Positions 8,322 to 18,197 of a DNA stretch of 64,000 nucleotides are shown here, piece by piece; position 1 is the first letter of the stretch; every line of letters begins with the position of its first letter. Source of the DNA: Phycisphaerae bacterium (GTDB lineage: Bacteria > Planctomycetota > Phycisphaerae > Phycisphaerales > SM1A02); NCBI GenBank assembly GCA_002717655.1, contig PBAY01000036.1, positions 1 through 64,000 on the forward strand, written 5' to 3'. The notes below the pieces were generated by a model. The model was given only the letters and a program-made list of their open reading frames with translations, made no database searches and was not told the origin of the DNA. The translations under genes and the position numbers were made by a program.

Positions 8322-9333
8322 TGATCCGATCCAGAAGCTGACGCATCCGACCCCAGTCGCGACGGGTATGCACAAAGGTCAGGCGTGGTAGATCCAGATG
8401 ATCCGTTTCACCTCGCAGCGCCTGGGACAGCGACATGCGTCCCCCGTCAACCACATCCGCGAACTCCTCATTGAGCGTCTCGACCTGCTCATCCGTCAAA
8501 GGGAGAGACATGCGTATGACGAACGTCGGACCGACATACCGACTTGAGTGGTACCTGCGGTAGAACTGCATGATGTGATCACGCGCATCCTCGGGACTCT
8601 CGGCAAGGTGGATCAGAGATTCATCTTCAGGAGAGATGAACCCCTTCTTCTGAAGCTGACCAACGACAAACTCCTGCCAGGCTGGCCAATAGCCTTCCTC
8701 ACCTTCAACCAGCACAATCGGGACAAGCCCCGACTTGCCGGTCTGGATCAGTGTCAAGGCTTCGAAGAGTTCATCCATCGTGCCGAAGCCGCCAGGAAAG
8801 ACCGCAACGGCATCGGCATGGGCCATGAACATCAGCTTGCGCGTGAAGAAGTAACGGAAGCTGACCAGCTTTGGATCACCTTCGATCACATCATTGGCGG
8901 AAGTTTCAAATGGAAGCCTGATGCGAAGGCCGAAACTGGCTTCACGAGTCGGACCTTCGTGGCCCGCTTTCATGATGCCGTCACCAGCACCCGTGATCGC
9001 CATCCAGCCCTCGTCCGCCATCTTGCGGCCGAAGACCCGGGCAACGTCGTAGTCAGGATGATCCTCGGGTGTACGAGCCGATCCATAGATCGTGACCTTG
9101 CGAACACCTCGATAATGATTGAAGACCTGCCAGGATCGCCTCATCTCCTTGACGGCCTTGCTCATCAACTTGATCTGACCTGAATCACAGCCGTCATGCA
9201 ACAACATGACGCCGGATCGCAGAACATCCGCCACCATGGCTCGCTGGTCCTCAGGCGCCTCGGGTGCCAGGCGATCCAGCAACGACTCCATCTCGAGACG
9301 AATATGTTCAATACTTCCGGGTCGGATACTCAT
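8308..9333 (-). CDS. LOG-family protein (putative nucleoside-monophosphate phosphoribohydrolase)
   Basis: The 341-residue protein carries the LOG/lysine-decarboxylase-like Rossmann domain: VTIYGSARTPEDHP, ITGAGDGIMKAGHEG and the hallmark PGGFGTMDELFE. Enzymes of this family cleave ribose-5-phosphate from AMP-type nucleotides; in plants and some bacteria they activate cytokinins, while many bacterial members are nucleotide-salvage enzymes or have unknown substrates. This is a long version with an extra N-terminal helical part (residues 1-75) and a C-terminal extension of about 100 residues. The start at 9333 is preferred over 9360 because GGAG lies 5 bases ahead of this ATG. The next gene, a lipoprotein, overlaps its 3' end. 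Confidence 0.85.
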   Translation of the reverse strand: MSIRPGSIEHIRLEMESLLDRLAPEAPEDQRAMVADVLRSGVMLLHDGCDSGQIKLMSKAVKEMRRSWQVFNHYRGVRKVTIYGSARTPEDHPDYDVARVFGRKMADEGWMAITGAGDGIMKAGHEGPTREASFGLRIRLPFETSANDVIEGDPKLVSFRYFFTRKLMFMAHADAVAVFPGGFGTMDELFEALTLIQTGKSGLVPIVLVEGEEGYWPAWQEFVVGQLQKKGFISPEDESLIHLAESPEDARDHIMQFYRRYHSSRYVGPTFVIRMSLPLTDEQVETLNEEFADVVDGGRMSLSQALRGETDHLDLPRLTFVHTRRDWGRMRQLLDRINELP

Positions 9334-9402
9334 GGAACTCCATTCCTCAATGGGGATCAACCGTGCATTCTAACATGGCCTCATTCCGATACGGATTTCA
9401 AC

Positions 9403-12400
9403 CTATCTCAGCTTTGGGAATGGCACCAGACCGATTTCCGGATCGGAAATCGGACCGGAAACACCGATACCGTAGACCTGGTCCTGGACGAATCCGATGA
9501 TGTCATCAACGATCAGGAGGCCGCCTCTGGGATACAACACCGCATCGATTTCACCGGAGCCATAGTCGAAGGTTCCGCTGCCAGTCATGCTGAATACCGA
9601 GAATTCACCGAGGCTGCTTTCAATCAGGATCTGATCGAGCACGATCTCGGACCCCGTCACGTAATACTCGATTTCCACGAAGTCAGGACGCGAAAGCGTC
9701 GGGACCGTCAAATGCAGCATCTGCTGAATGCCCATGATGATCGGCACATCACCGATCACGGCATCGGTGATGCGGATACGCCCGACACCACGTCTTGAAA
9801 CAGGTTCACTGAACTGACCTGCCATGAACAAGCTCATGTGAACACGGCCTTCTATCTCATCCTTCACCGAGCCGGATGACTCTTCCAATTCCTCTTGATC
9901 AGGATCAGGCTCAACGGCGAAGAGCTTGACCAGATCCGCATTGGCGATGAGCAGCTCGACCTCCCAATCATCTGCATCACTCGATCGGTTTGGATCATCG
10001 GCATCGATGGCCAATGAGGCACCAACGGAGACAGCACCCGTGCCGACACGGCCACGATCTGCATTGATCTTCAGAACATCGCCTGATTCAGAAAGCGACA
10101 TTCCACCATTGAATCCTTCGACTGTTCGCCCTCCAGCCACAAGTGAAGGTGCGTCCATCCGGACATCGAGAGTGGCGACCTGACCCTCCGGCGCGTGATA
10201 ACGACCGCGAAGACTTGCATCGATTGATTGAATCTCCATCCCCAGATCCATTCCAGCACCTTGAAGCAAGACATCACCTTCAGCAAGAATCTCAAGAGGC
10301 TCACCATCGTCACCAAGCCTGATGAAGAGTTGCCCTTGTTGAATTCGCGTGCCTTCACCATCCTGCCAGTCGAGTTCGCCAAGTGGGCCGCCGAGGGATT
10401 CAGGGAGAATTGCTCGAGCCGCAGGATCGCCCAGTCGCCCCTCGAACTCGAATTCCAGATCGATTTCAGATGCCTCTCCAATTCGAGCCTGACCTTCGAT
10501 ATCAAATCTGCCAAAGTTCGATTCACCGACAATTTGACCCATTGCCTCACCAGAACCGAGCATCGAAACCCTGCCGGAATCGAAACGAGCCTCGAGACGC
10601 TGACCCTCGTGCACGGCCGAAACTTCACGAGGCTCAAGCCACAACTCCCAGAAAGACTCGGGATCCTCCTTGAGGTCAAACTCGCCAGCAAACCATCCAT
10701 CGAGCTGCATGCCATCCCAGGTTTCACGAGGACCGGACGGCATCAGGGCGGACACCACTGCAGAAAGAAACGGCGAACCAAATCGAGCACGAGCCGAACT
10801 GATCTTCATCCTTCCTGCTGCCACTTCTCCACGCCCAATGACCCCATCCATGGCAAGCTCCCATGGCGGAACCAGCTGAGGACGTTCGAACTCAAGTGAA
10901 ACATCATCAATGACGAGTTCCTTCTGGTCGAATGAGATCGAGCCCTCCTTCAAGCGACAGACATGACCATCACCCGTTTCAATCCGTACCGCGGAAACGA
11001 CTCCATCAACCAGATCCCTCTCAGGAACATCAAGCAGAAGTGAAACCTGACCCGATCCCCCCCACCTTTTCCAGAGCCCCGTCAGAATCTCCTGCTCCGA
11101 TTCCGGAAAGACCACTGCAATACGATCGGAGACAGGGAGCGCATCCACAACGACGGACAGGTCGATGGAACCTGCAGCTCCCGAGCCAATCCGCCCTTCA
11201 AGATCAAGATTGGTCAGATCATTATGCCCGTGCATCGACTCGATGATCACCATGTCAGTAGACACCACAAGCGAAGCCTGCAGTTGATCCAATCGAAAAT
11301 CCGCCGGCCAGATCGGACCAGGCAGTCCCAGCATGCCGGCGACGTCGTCTTGTGGGTCGGCGAATCCATCAACCAGTTTGAGAACCAGATCATATTCAGG
11401 CTCACCCCCGGGAATGACCGTAAACTGCCCCGCGTAATCCACCACGCCGCCGATGCCAAGCCCACGAAGGAGCGCGGCCTCCTCTTGCGCAATACGATCA
11501 AGAGCCACGATCAGCTCAGGGCTGATCGTGTCACCTTTCACAACGATTTCGAGATTTCCAGTTGCGGCCTGATCCTCCCCAGGCAGCACGATCTCACCGA
11601 TGACCACACCCTCACCTTCGCCGGCTGTCGACATGGCAACCGGGCCATCACCGGAGACATTCTCGATATCAAGGACGCCGTCATGCCAATCAAGCCTTCC
11701 CTTGTCGAGGGTGATGGGATATGGAAATCCATCCCAGGTCAGCTCAAGTTCCTCAAAGGTGATCTGGCCTGAAAGCGTGGTCTCCTGATCTCGACCTGAA
11801 GGTCGACTGATGTCGAGATCCAGACCGACATGCTCATGCCCGGTGGAATCACCACCGCTCACAACCTTCGATCTTGCGCCGTGCTTGCCAAACAACGACA
11901 ACATCATCGAACGAGCCCCGTCAGGCATGGCATCGATCAGCGATGAATCCAAAGGCAGATCCGTTGCTGCAAGGTTGATCTGCACGCTGGGCTGAGCCTC
12001 CGAGGAAACGACTCCCGCCATGGCGATCAGACTGTCACCCGAGCCCCGCGCATGAAGATCCTTCAACTGAATCAACTTGTCATCAAACACGATATGCGCA
12101 TCAAGGTCCTCAAGTGGATAGGGAAAACCACGGAATGCACCAGCCGCATCTCGAATGACCAGCGCCCCTTCGTAGCTGATTGGGTCATCCGTTGAATCTC
12201 CCGCTGCACGCGAGAAGTTCATTTCGATCTCCACGAAACAGGATTGGACACCGAACAACTCGAAGATTTCGGCGACTTCCCGAGGCAGACCGGCCGAAGC
12301 CCCATGGTCCAACTGGAATCCTCTGGTCTTGATCCGAAGATCCATCCCGGTTCTGGCAAGCACCTCCTCCAGGCTTGCGCCGTCAGGAAGAGCGGCCATG

Positions 12401-13521
12401 GACGGCAAGTCGCTGAGCATGAAATCGATCACGTACGGCACAGGGGTCATGCTTTCCGTACCGGAATCTCCAATGATGACCCCATCCAGCCTTTCAAGTT
12501 GAAGCGAACTGCCTGAGAAGATGATTCTGCCACTGTTGACATGCAACAACGGATTCTCATCGTGTTCACCAGGCATGATCTGCCCATAGCTGTAATTGGA
12601 CCACTCGATGAATTCAGGTGTAAAGACCCTGCGAGGGATGACAAGCTTCACATCATCAAGTGCCAAGGCGATCTCCGGAGGCTGCCCGGCCTGGAAGACA
12701 GCCGTGATGGAATCAACCGCACCCTCGAGATCAAACTCACTCCAGACACGCCGAACCACCGAAGCCGGCATCAGATCCTTCAGCTCTTCATCTAGCATCA
12801 CACCTGTTACGGCAGCCTCGATACGCTCCCCATCAGGATCCAACTGGCCTTGCAGCTTCAACGGAGCTCGACGCTCATCAGCAGTCAGCTCATCAAGCTG
12901 GAATCGATAATCTTCGGTTGTCGGATCAACCACCGCCTGCCCGGCGAAATTCGCACGCCCGGACAAGACCCATGAGTCAGATCGGTCTGGATCATAGGTC
13001 CCTGTTTCAAGTCGAAGGCCGCTGACCAGAATGGTCGGCAGAAACTCGGCTTTGCCCCCACCCTCTTCTGGAGGCGTCAAGGTGTTGAGGTTGTAGTCCC
13101 AGGGCGCATTCTCATTTTCAGCAACACGAAGTGTCGCCCCATCAATCTTCACCCCATACACGACCTCTCCGGAAAAGATTCCGGAGATCGCCATGTTCAA
13201 AACCAGTGAATCAACACTGGCGATCTCCGACTCCGGGCCGGAAAGCGCCGGGGCGACCAGCTTGAAGCCACGGATCTCCAATTGATTCGAATCAATCCAT
13301 CTGGCCGAGTCGTAGGTGGCCTCACCACCTGACATCTGGGCAAGACGACCCATCACGAATGAAGCAACAACACCTGGCTGAGTCAGCAGCCACAGGCCCA
13401 ACCAGCCACCCGCCACAAGGCCACAGATGACCAGTAACACGATCAGTCGCCGACGAGGCCAGTTTCTGGGCACGAAGCAAGCTCCACAGTCGAGGATCAT
13501 CGATGCCGCCGATGATGGCAT
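9403..13521 (-). CDS. AsmA/TamB-like large membrane-anchored protein
   Basis: A 1372-residue protein with one N-terminal transmembrane helix (LIVLLVICGLVAGGWLGLWLL, about residues 27-47) and a very long periplasmic part made of repeating beta-strand stretches (for example LEIRGFKLVAP, LDLEGRIG, FDIEGQARIGEASEIDLEFEFEG). The C-terminal region (MTGSGTFDYGSGEIDAVLYP, then a segment describing GPISDPEIGLVPFP) matches the AsmA/DUF3971 group of repeating-beta-groove proteins, which link the inner and outer membranes and are thought to move phospholipids. The start could be 13521 or the ATG at 13500. It heads the minus-strand run, divergent from the SDR gene at 13602. The assignment to a subfamily is uncertain, but the general architecture is clear. 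Confidence 0.75.
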   Translation of the reverse strand: MPSSAASMILDCGACFVPRNWPRRRLIVLLVICGLVAGGWLGLWLLTQPGVVASFVMGRLAQMSGGEATYDSARWIDSNQLEIRGFKLVAPALSGPESEIASVDSLVLNMAISGIFSGEVVYGVKIDGATLRVAENENAPWDYNLNTLTPPEEGGGKAEFLPTILVSGLRLETGTYDPDRSDSWVLSGRANFAGQAVVDPTTEDYRFQLDELTADERRAPLKLQGQLDPDGERIEAAVTGVMLDEELKDLMPASVVRRVWSEFDLEGAVDSITAVFQAGQPPEIALALDDVKLVIPRRVFTPEFIEWSNYSYGQIMPGEHDENPLLHVNSGRIIFSGSSLQLERLDGVIIGDSGTESMTPVPYVIDFMLSDLPSMAALPDGASLEEVLARTGMDLRIKTRGFQLDHGASAGLPREVAEIFELFGVQSCFVEIEMNFSRAAGDSTDDPISYEGALVIRDAAGAFRGFPYPLEDLDAHIVFDDKLIQLKDLHARGSGDSLIAMAGVVSSEAQPSVQINLAATDLPLDSSLIDAMPDGARSMMLSLFGKHGARSKVVSGGDSTGHEHVGLDLDISRPSGRDQETTLSGQITFEELELTWDGFPYPITLDKGRLDWHDGVLDIENVSGDGPVAMSTAGEGEGVVIGEIVLPGEDQAATGNLEIVVKGDTISPELIVALDRIAQEEAALLRGLGIGGVVDYAGQFTVIPGGEPEYDLVLKLVDGFADPQDDVAGMLGLPGPIWPADFRLDQLQASLVVSTDMVIIESMHGHNDLTNLDLEGRIGSGAAGSIDLSVVVDALPVSDRIAVVFPESEQEILTGLWKRWGGSGQVSLLLDVPERDLVDGVVSAVRIETGDGHVCRLKEGSISFDQKELVIDDVSLEFERPQLVPPWELAMDGVIGRGEVAAGRMKISSARARFGSPFLSAVVSALMPSGPRETWDGMQLDGWFAGEFDLKEDPESFWELWLEPREVSAVHEGQRLEARFDSGRVSMLGSGEAMGQIVGESNFGRFDIEGQARIGEASEIDLEFEFEGRLGDPAARAILPESLGGPLGELDWQDGEGTRIQQGQLFIRLGDDGEPLEILAEGDVLLQGAGMDLGMEIQSIDASLRGRYHAPEGQVATLDVRMDAPSLVAGGRTVEGFNGGMSLSESGDVLKINADRGRVGTGAVSVGASLAIDADDPNRSSDADDWEVELLIANADLVKLFAVEPDPDQEELEESSGSVKDEIEGRVHMSLFMAGQFSEPVSRRGVGRIRITDAVIGDVPIIMGIQQMLHLTVPTLSRPDFVEIEYYVTGSEIVLDQILIESSLGEFSVFSMTGSGTFDYGSGEIDAVLYPRGGLLIVDDIIGFVQDQVYGIGVSGPISDPEIGLVPFPKLR

Positions 13522-13601
13522 TGTACGACCAGACCCCAGTCCGGGGCTGTTGGAAGGATTTCAGCCGTGCCTGTGATCACGAAACCATCTAAAGTGCCCG
13601 A

Positions 13602-14510
13602 ATGAGAGTTGCACTGACCGGAGCCTCGGGATTCATCGGGGCGGAAATTGCCAAGGCATTGAATGATCAGGGACATCTGGTCCATGGTCTGGTCCGCGAG
13701 ACCAGCCGACGGGACCACGTCGACCCCATTCTGGATCGCACCGTTGTGGGCAGCCAGGAATCCCGCGATTCCCACGAGGCACTGTTGAAGGATGCCGATG
13801 CCCTGATCCACAACAGTGTGGACTGGCAGGTGCTCAAGAATGAATCACTTGAACGACATATCGAGACCAACCTGACCCCTTCACTTCGACTTTTTCAAGC
13901 TGCTGCGAAGGCCTCGATTCCAATCGTGTTCGTGAGTTCAGTGGCAGTCCACCATCACATGCATGATCGGTGGCAGGGTCTCGTTGATGAAGAGCATCCG
14001 ACACGACCTGGCAACCTTTATGGCGCCCTGAAAGCCAGCCTGGAAGCGCACCTCTGGGCCCTGAATGCGAGCCATGGAATCACCTTCACTTCATTGCGAC
14101 CCGCTGCGGTCTACGGCATCGATCCCACACTGAAGCGATCAATCGGCTACCCCATCGTCCTGGACATCATGAGCAAGCAGGCCTATGAGCGCACCGGAGG
14201 AGGCAAGTTCGTGCATGTTGAGGATGTCGCAGCTGCAGCAGTCGGTGCACTGCAACGACCGGCAGGATCAACCAGCATCTACCACCTGGCCGACTGCTAC
14301 GCACGCTGGGGCGATCTGGGAATGATGGTGGCAGAGCATCTGGGCATCAAGGCTGAAGTCGACACACAGAGCCCGACCTCCTCACGCAATCAATTCTGCA
14401 AGAAGTCGATTCAGGAAGATCTGGGGATCAATCTGGATCGAGGACTCGAGGGCATTCGAAGCCATCTCTTAAATCTGATCGAGGCTATGAAGTCCGAGGG
14501 TCTGGTGTGA
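13602..14510 (+). CDS. NAD-dependent epimerase/dehydratase (extended SDR)
   Basis: A 302-residue extended short-chain dehydrogenase. The Rossmann glycine motif is GASGFIGAEIA at residues 7-17; the active-site Tyr-x3-Lys is YGALK in NLYGALKASLEAH, preceded by a Ser in VFVSSVAVHH. A RPAAVYGID segment is typical of nucleotide-sugar epimerases and related reductases such as dihydroflavonol reductase-like proteins. The substrate cannot be told from sequence. Its 3' end overlaps the end of the convergent trpE by 26 bases. Confidence 0.85.
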   Translation: MRVALTGASGFIGAEIAKALNDQGHLVHGLVRETSRRDHVDPILDRTVVGSQESRDSHEALLKDADALIHNSVDWQVLKNESLERHIETNLTPSLRLFQAAAKASIPIVFVSSVAVHHHMHDRWQGLVDEEHPTRPGNLYGALKASLEAHLWALNASHGITFTSLRPAAVYGIDPTLKRSIGYPIVLDIMSKQAYERTGGGKFVHVEDVAAAAVGALQRPAGSTSIYHLADCYARWGDLGMMVAEHLGIKAEVDTQSPTSSRNQFCKKSIQEDLGINLDRGLEGIRSHLLNLIEAMKSEGLV

Positions 14511-16089
14511 CGCTTCCCTCACCGGGACCATCCTTCACGCCAAAGGCGACCTCAGCCAGATCAATCGCCCTGCCAAGTGCCGCAGCCTTGCCGAGTGTTT
14601 CCTCGTATTCACTGGTGGGGTCAGAATCCAGAACGATTCCAGCACCCGACTGAAGATGGACATCCCAACCCGGTTCCGAGGTGCGCTTGGCAGGAATCAC
14701 CATGGTGCGAAGTGCGATGGCGATATCGAGATCTCCGTGGAAGTCGATGAATCCGATACCACCCGCATAGGGCCCTCTTCTGACCGGCTCCATTTCATCG
14801 ATGATCTGCATCGCTCGGATCTTCGGCGCGCCGCTTACGGTCCCGACAGGCAGGACGTGATGCAACGCATCCCAGGCGTCACGGCCTTCATCCAGACGAC
14901 CGATGACCGTTGAACTCAGATGCATGACATGACTGTACCGCTCGACTTCCATCAAGCGGATCACCTCGACACTTCCAGTCGTGCAGACCGTACCCAGATC
15001 ATTCCGAGCAAGATCCACCAGCATGGCGTGCTCGGCACATTCCTTCTCATCTGCAAGCAGCTCCTTCTCCAAGGCCAGATCCTCAGCCTCATCAGCACCT
15101 CGCCGGCGTGTGCCGGCAAGTGGACGACTGGTTACGAGATCACCCTCGACGCGGCAGAGAATCTCAGGAGAAGAAGCCACCAGAACAACATCAGGACTCT
15201 GCATGTAGATCATGTATGGACTTGGATTGACGATACGCAGCGCCCGGTAGATCGCAAATGGATGCGCCATCGACTTGCGATTGAATCGCTGGGAGGGAAC
15301 GACCTGAAAGATGTCACCCGCTGCAATGTATGACTTGCACGCGCGGACAATCTCCTCGAACTGACCCTGACTCATGACTGGATCCATGGTTCCAGTTGGA
15401 CTGGCCGAAGGATCAAGATCTACTGTTCCAGCAGGCAGATGAACCGAGGTCGACTGCAGACGCTCGACCACTTCATCAAGATGTCGCTCACCAAATTCCC
15501 AGGCCAACTCAGGCGATTCATGCTCACGCACATCCACATGGACGACGACATGCAGAATCTTGGCGACATGGTCGATGACCACGACTTCTCGATAGAGACC
15601 CATGTGCAGATCAGGCAGATTGCGATCATCAGCAGGCGCCTTTGAAATCGGAAGCGCCTCAGGCTCAAGCCATCTGGCGGCGTCATATCCGACATAGCCA
15701 CACCAGCCTCCGAGAAACCGAGGCATTGCTTCGCTCGAAGCCTGTGGCAGACGTGCAATACGCCAGTCACTGGCAACCTCTCTGAGGATTCCCAAGGGGT
15801 TCTCCGCGTGCTCGGTCCTACGATCCGAGCCCGTGACGATATCGATGTCATGACCTCGGACCGTGACTTCGACAGAGGGACGAGCACCCATGAGCGAAAA
15901 CCGGCCTACCTGACCATCGACCTCGACGGACTCCAGAAGGAAGCTGGAATCCAGCCGCTGATCACTTGCCACCAGTTGCCGATAGGCCAGTACAGGCGTG
16001 AGCTGATCGGTCATGAGCCGGCGTGCCACCGGGACCAGATCATGGTTGCGGGCGAGATCCAGAAAAACATCACGTGACGGTCGAATCAT
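14485..16089 (-). CDS. trpE: Anthranilate synthase component I
   Basis: Converts chorismate and ammonia/glutamine to anthranilate, the first committed step of tryptophan synthesis. The N-terminal LLESVEVDGQVGRFSLMG stretch contains the LLES motif of the tryptophan feedback site, favouring TrpE over the related PabB. The chorismate-binding part shows PSPYMIYMQSPDVVLVASSPE, GTRRRGADEAED, LVDLARNDLGTV, HVLPVGTVSGAPKIRAMQIID and GPYAGGIGFIDFHGDLDIAI, all expected. I use the ATG at 16089 (534 residues); 16113 is also open. No trpG or other trp gene is next to it. It diverges from the ABC ATPase gene with about 30 bases between start codons, so the two promoters must overlap. Confidence 0.95.
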   Translation of the reverse strand: MIRPSRDVFLDLARNHDLVPVARRLMTDQLTPVLAYRQLVASDQRLDSSFLLESVEVDGQVGRFSLMGARPSVEVTVRGHDIDIVTGSDRRTEHAENPLGILREVASDWRIARLPQASSEAMPRFLGGWCGYVGYDAARWLEPEALPISKAPADDRNLPDLHMGLYREVVVIDHVAKILHVVVHVDVREHESPELAWEFGERHLDEVVERLQSTSVHLPAGTVDLDPSASPTGTMDPVMSQGQFEEIVRACKSYIAAGDIFQVVPSQRFNRKSMAHPFAIYRALRIVNPSPYMIYMQSPDVVLVASSPEILCRVEGDLVTSRPLAGTRRRGADEAEDLALEKELLADEKECAEHAMLVDLARNDLGTVCTTGSVEVIRLMEVERYSHVMHLSSTVIGRLDEGRDAWDALHHVLPVGTVSGAPKIRAMQIIDEMEPVRRGPYAGGIGFIDFHGDLDIAIALRTMVIPAKRTSEPGWDVHLQSGAGIVLDSDPTSEYEETLGKAAALGRAIDLAEVAFGVKDGPGEGSVTPDPRTS

Positions 16090-16119
16090 GTGATGCAGTG
16101 TAGGTCGTATCATGCAGAC

Positions 16120-16908
16120 ATGAACCCAGATGGGAACCAGGACAACATGGAAACCGCCACCGCCTCAGGAAACCCCGCAGGCAAACCTGCCAATGTCATC
16201 CAGTTGCGAGGCATGTCAAAGACCTACTTCAAGGCTGATGGTTCAGTACTGGTCCAGGCCCTGAAGCCCATCGATCTGGATATCCCAAGAGGACAGTATC
16301 TGGGCATCATGGGTGCTTCAGGCTCGGGCAAGAGCACCCTGATGAATCTTCTGGGCGCACTCGATCGACCGACTCAGGGCCAGTACCTGCTCGATGGCGA
16401 AGACATTGCCATGCTCAATGACGAGTCACTCAGTCAGGCTCGGGGGCGAAAGATTGGATTCGTCTTTCAGTCCTTCAATCTCATACCCGAACTGAACATC
16501 AGCGAGAACGTTGAGGTGCCCCTTTTCTATCGCGGTACCCCACGAACCGAACGCCGAAAACGAGCAATCCAGATGCTTCAACGAGTCGGGCTCGGCGACC
16601 GTCTGGGCCATCGACCCAGTCAGCTTTCAGGTGGACAGCAACAACGCGTTGCCGTCGCCAGATCACTTGTCGGGGAACCGTCGATCCTGCTGGCGGACGA
16701 ACCAACCGGAAATCTGGATTCAGCAACCGGACGAGCGATACTCAATCTGTTCGATGAACTTCATGAAGAAGGCTTGACCGTGATCATGGTGACCCATGAT
16801 GAATCCGTTGCCTCACGCTGCGATCGTGTCATCAGGCTGTCTGATGGCCTGATCGAATCGGATGAACTCCAACCCAAGGTCGAGTCATCTCCCTCGACCA
16901 ACCGATAG
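16120..16908 (+). CDS. ABC transporter ATP-binding protein (MacB/LolD type)
   Basis: A 262-residue ATPase with Walker A GASGSGKST, Q-loop VFQSFNLIPELN, signature LSGGQQQRVAVARSL, Walker B ILLADEPTGNLD and H-loop VMVTHD-type residues in VIMVTHDESVASRCDRVI. The sequence between motifs (MLNDESLSQARGRKIGFVF) fits the MacB/LolD/FtsE-like group that works with FtsX-fold permeases in lipoprotein release, efflux or cell-envelope work. No permease is encoded beside it, so the partner must lie elsewhere. The start at 16120 leaves a 20-residue Ala/Gly/Asn-rich leader; 16090 is also open. It is followed 9 bases later by ruvC. Confidence 0.9.
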   Translation: MNPDGNQDNMETATASGNPAGKPANVIQLRGMSKTYFKADGSVLVQALKPIDLDIPRGQYLGIMGASGSGKSTLMNLLGALDRPTQGQYLLDGEDIAMLNDESLSQARGRKIGFVFQSFNLIPELNISENVEVPLFYRGTPRTERRKRAIQMLQRVGLGDRLGHRPSQLSGGQQQRVAVARSLVGEPSILLADEPTGNLDSATGRAILNLFDELHEEGLTVIMVTHDESVASRCDRVIRLSDGLIESDELQPKVESSPSTNR

Positions 16909-16917
16909 CATTTCCAG

Positions 16918-17412
16918 ATGCGTTACCTCGGCATTGATCCCGGACTTCGATTGACCGGCTATGGCTGCGTCGATCTCATGGACCATCTGGGTGAACCGGT
17001 GCTTGTGGAAGGCGGCGTACTTCGCCTGAACCCAAAGGATTCGCTGCCCAACCGACTGGCGGATCTGGATCGAGACCTGTCTGCCGTGATCGACGAACTC
17101 AAACCGGACAGGCTTGTCGTTGAACAGGTCTTCTCCCACGTGCATCGCGCACGGACGGCAATCCTGATGGGCCACGCCCGCGGAGTCATCCTTCTGGCCG
17201 GGGGACGGCACGGACTTCCTGTTGACGAATTTGCTGCGACTGAGGTGAAACGAGCCGTGACTGGCCATGGCCATGCCACCAAAGCTCAGGTGCAGGCCAG
17301 CGTGGCCAGCCAGCTCGGGCTTCAGCAGGTACCGGATCCACCCGACGTGGCCGATGCCATCGCCTTGGCAATCTGCGCCGCGCGTCGCAACGTGGAATTG
17401 ACCTCAAGCTAA
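16918..17412 (+). CDS. ruvC: Holliday junction resolvase RuvC
   Basis: A dimeric endonuclease that cuts Holliday junctions after RuvAB branch migration in recombination repair. All four acidic catalytic positions are visible: Asp7 in GIDPG, Glu69 in RLVVEQVF, and Asp143 and Asp146 in PPDVADAIALA. The DEFAATEVKRAVTGHGHATK stretch is the DNA-binding helix with its lysines. At 164 residues the length is normal. The gene follows the ABC ATPase by 9 bases and may share its transcript. No ruvA or ruvB is next to it. Its TAA stop shares three bases with the TAG stop of the convergent YdjY-like gene. Confidence 0.95.
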   Translation: MRYLGIDPGLRLTGYGCVDLMDHLGEPVLVEGGVLRLNPKDSLPNRLADLDRDLSAVIDELKPDRLVVEQVFSHVHRARTAILMGHARGVILLAGGRHGLPVDEFAATEVKRAVTGHGHATKAQVQASVASQLGLQQVPDPPDVADAIALAICAARRNVELTSS

Positions 17413-18167
17413 TTTTCAGTTGGCCGGATCAGCACCCAGACTTTCGTTCCCACAGGTGGAATCAGATCCGTCAGGGCCTTCCATTCCTCTGGTGCGACTT
17501 CAACCTGATCCGGAATGACCTCCTGATAACCAAGCAGCTCATCTCCAAAGGTGACCAGACCCACGATCGATCCGCTGGTATCCGCTTCATAGAGGGAATA
17601 ACCCTCAGGAACTTCCTGGGGAGACCGCATGCGGGAACCGGCAAAGACCCAGGGACGAAGCGGCATTCGCCCATCAGTCGAGACCACCCATTCACGGACT
17701 GGCACATAGACGAGGTCACCTGAAGTCCCCACGAGGATTTCAATCTCACTTCCTTCCGGCGGAAGGAATCCGTCAACCCATTGACCCGGACGACCCGACT
17801 CCAGCCCCACTGCAAGCATCGCGGCATGAATGGAAGACGCCGCAACCGTGGTGCTCATGATCGACTCATGTTCTCGCGTACCCACGGAACAGACCAGTTG
17901 CTCCAACCAACCCTCATCAAGACAGATCTCGGCCTCAAACATCACCGAACGCGTGGCACGTGAGCATCGCAGCCCGGGCTTCAAGTCAATCCAGGTCGGA
18001 ACAGACGCTACCCGGGAGACCTCGGAGGTGCCCGTTTCAGGCGAAGCAGAAACTCGCTCTGCGGCATTCTGTTGATGACAACCAGAACTACACAGGAAGA
18101 GCATGAGCCCGCAAGCCCATGTTGCTGATGAAAAAGTAGTTGCTGGTACAGCCATCTTGACAGCCAT
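17409..18167 (-). CDS. YdjY-like lipoprotein
   Basis: A predicted lipoprotein (lipobox CSSGC) of about 252 residues. The body matches the YdjY domain, which I recall as common in planctomycetes, with VCSVGTREHESIMST, HAAMLAVGLESG, LVYVPVREWV, PWVFAGSRM, YEADTSGSIVGLVTFGDELLGY and a final PPVGTKVWVLIRP. The function of this domain is unknown; it resembles a secreted, possibly ferredoxin- or metal-related beta domain in which TREHES and HAAL are invariant. The start is taken at 18167; 18179 and 18155 are possible. It diverges from the tetrahydropterin synthase gene with about 30 bases between the starts. The 3' end overlaps ruvC by 4 bases. Confidence 0.7.
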   Translation of the reverse strand: MAVKMAVPATTFSSATWACGLMLFLCSSGCHQQNAAERVSASPETGTSEVSRVASVPTWIDLKPGLRCSRATRSVMFEAEICLDEGWLEQLVCSVGTREHESIMSTTVAASSIHAAMLAVGLESGRPGQWVDGFLPPEGSEIEILVGTSGDLVYVPVREWVVSTDGRMPLRPWVFAGSRMRSPQEVPEGYSLYEADTSGSIVGLVTFGDELLGYQEVIPDQVEVAPEEWKALTDLIPPVGTKVWVLIRPTEN

Positions 18168-18197
18168 GAGTATACCCATCCGTGTATCGTAGAACCC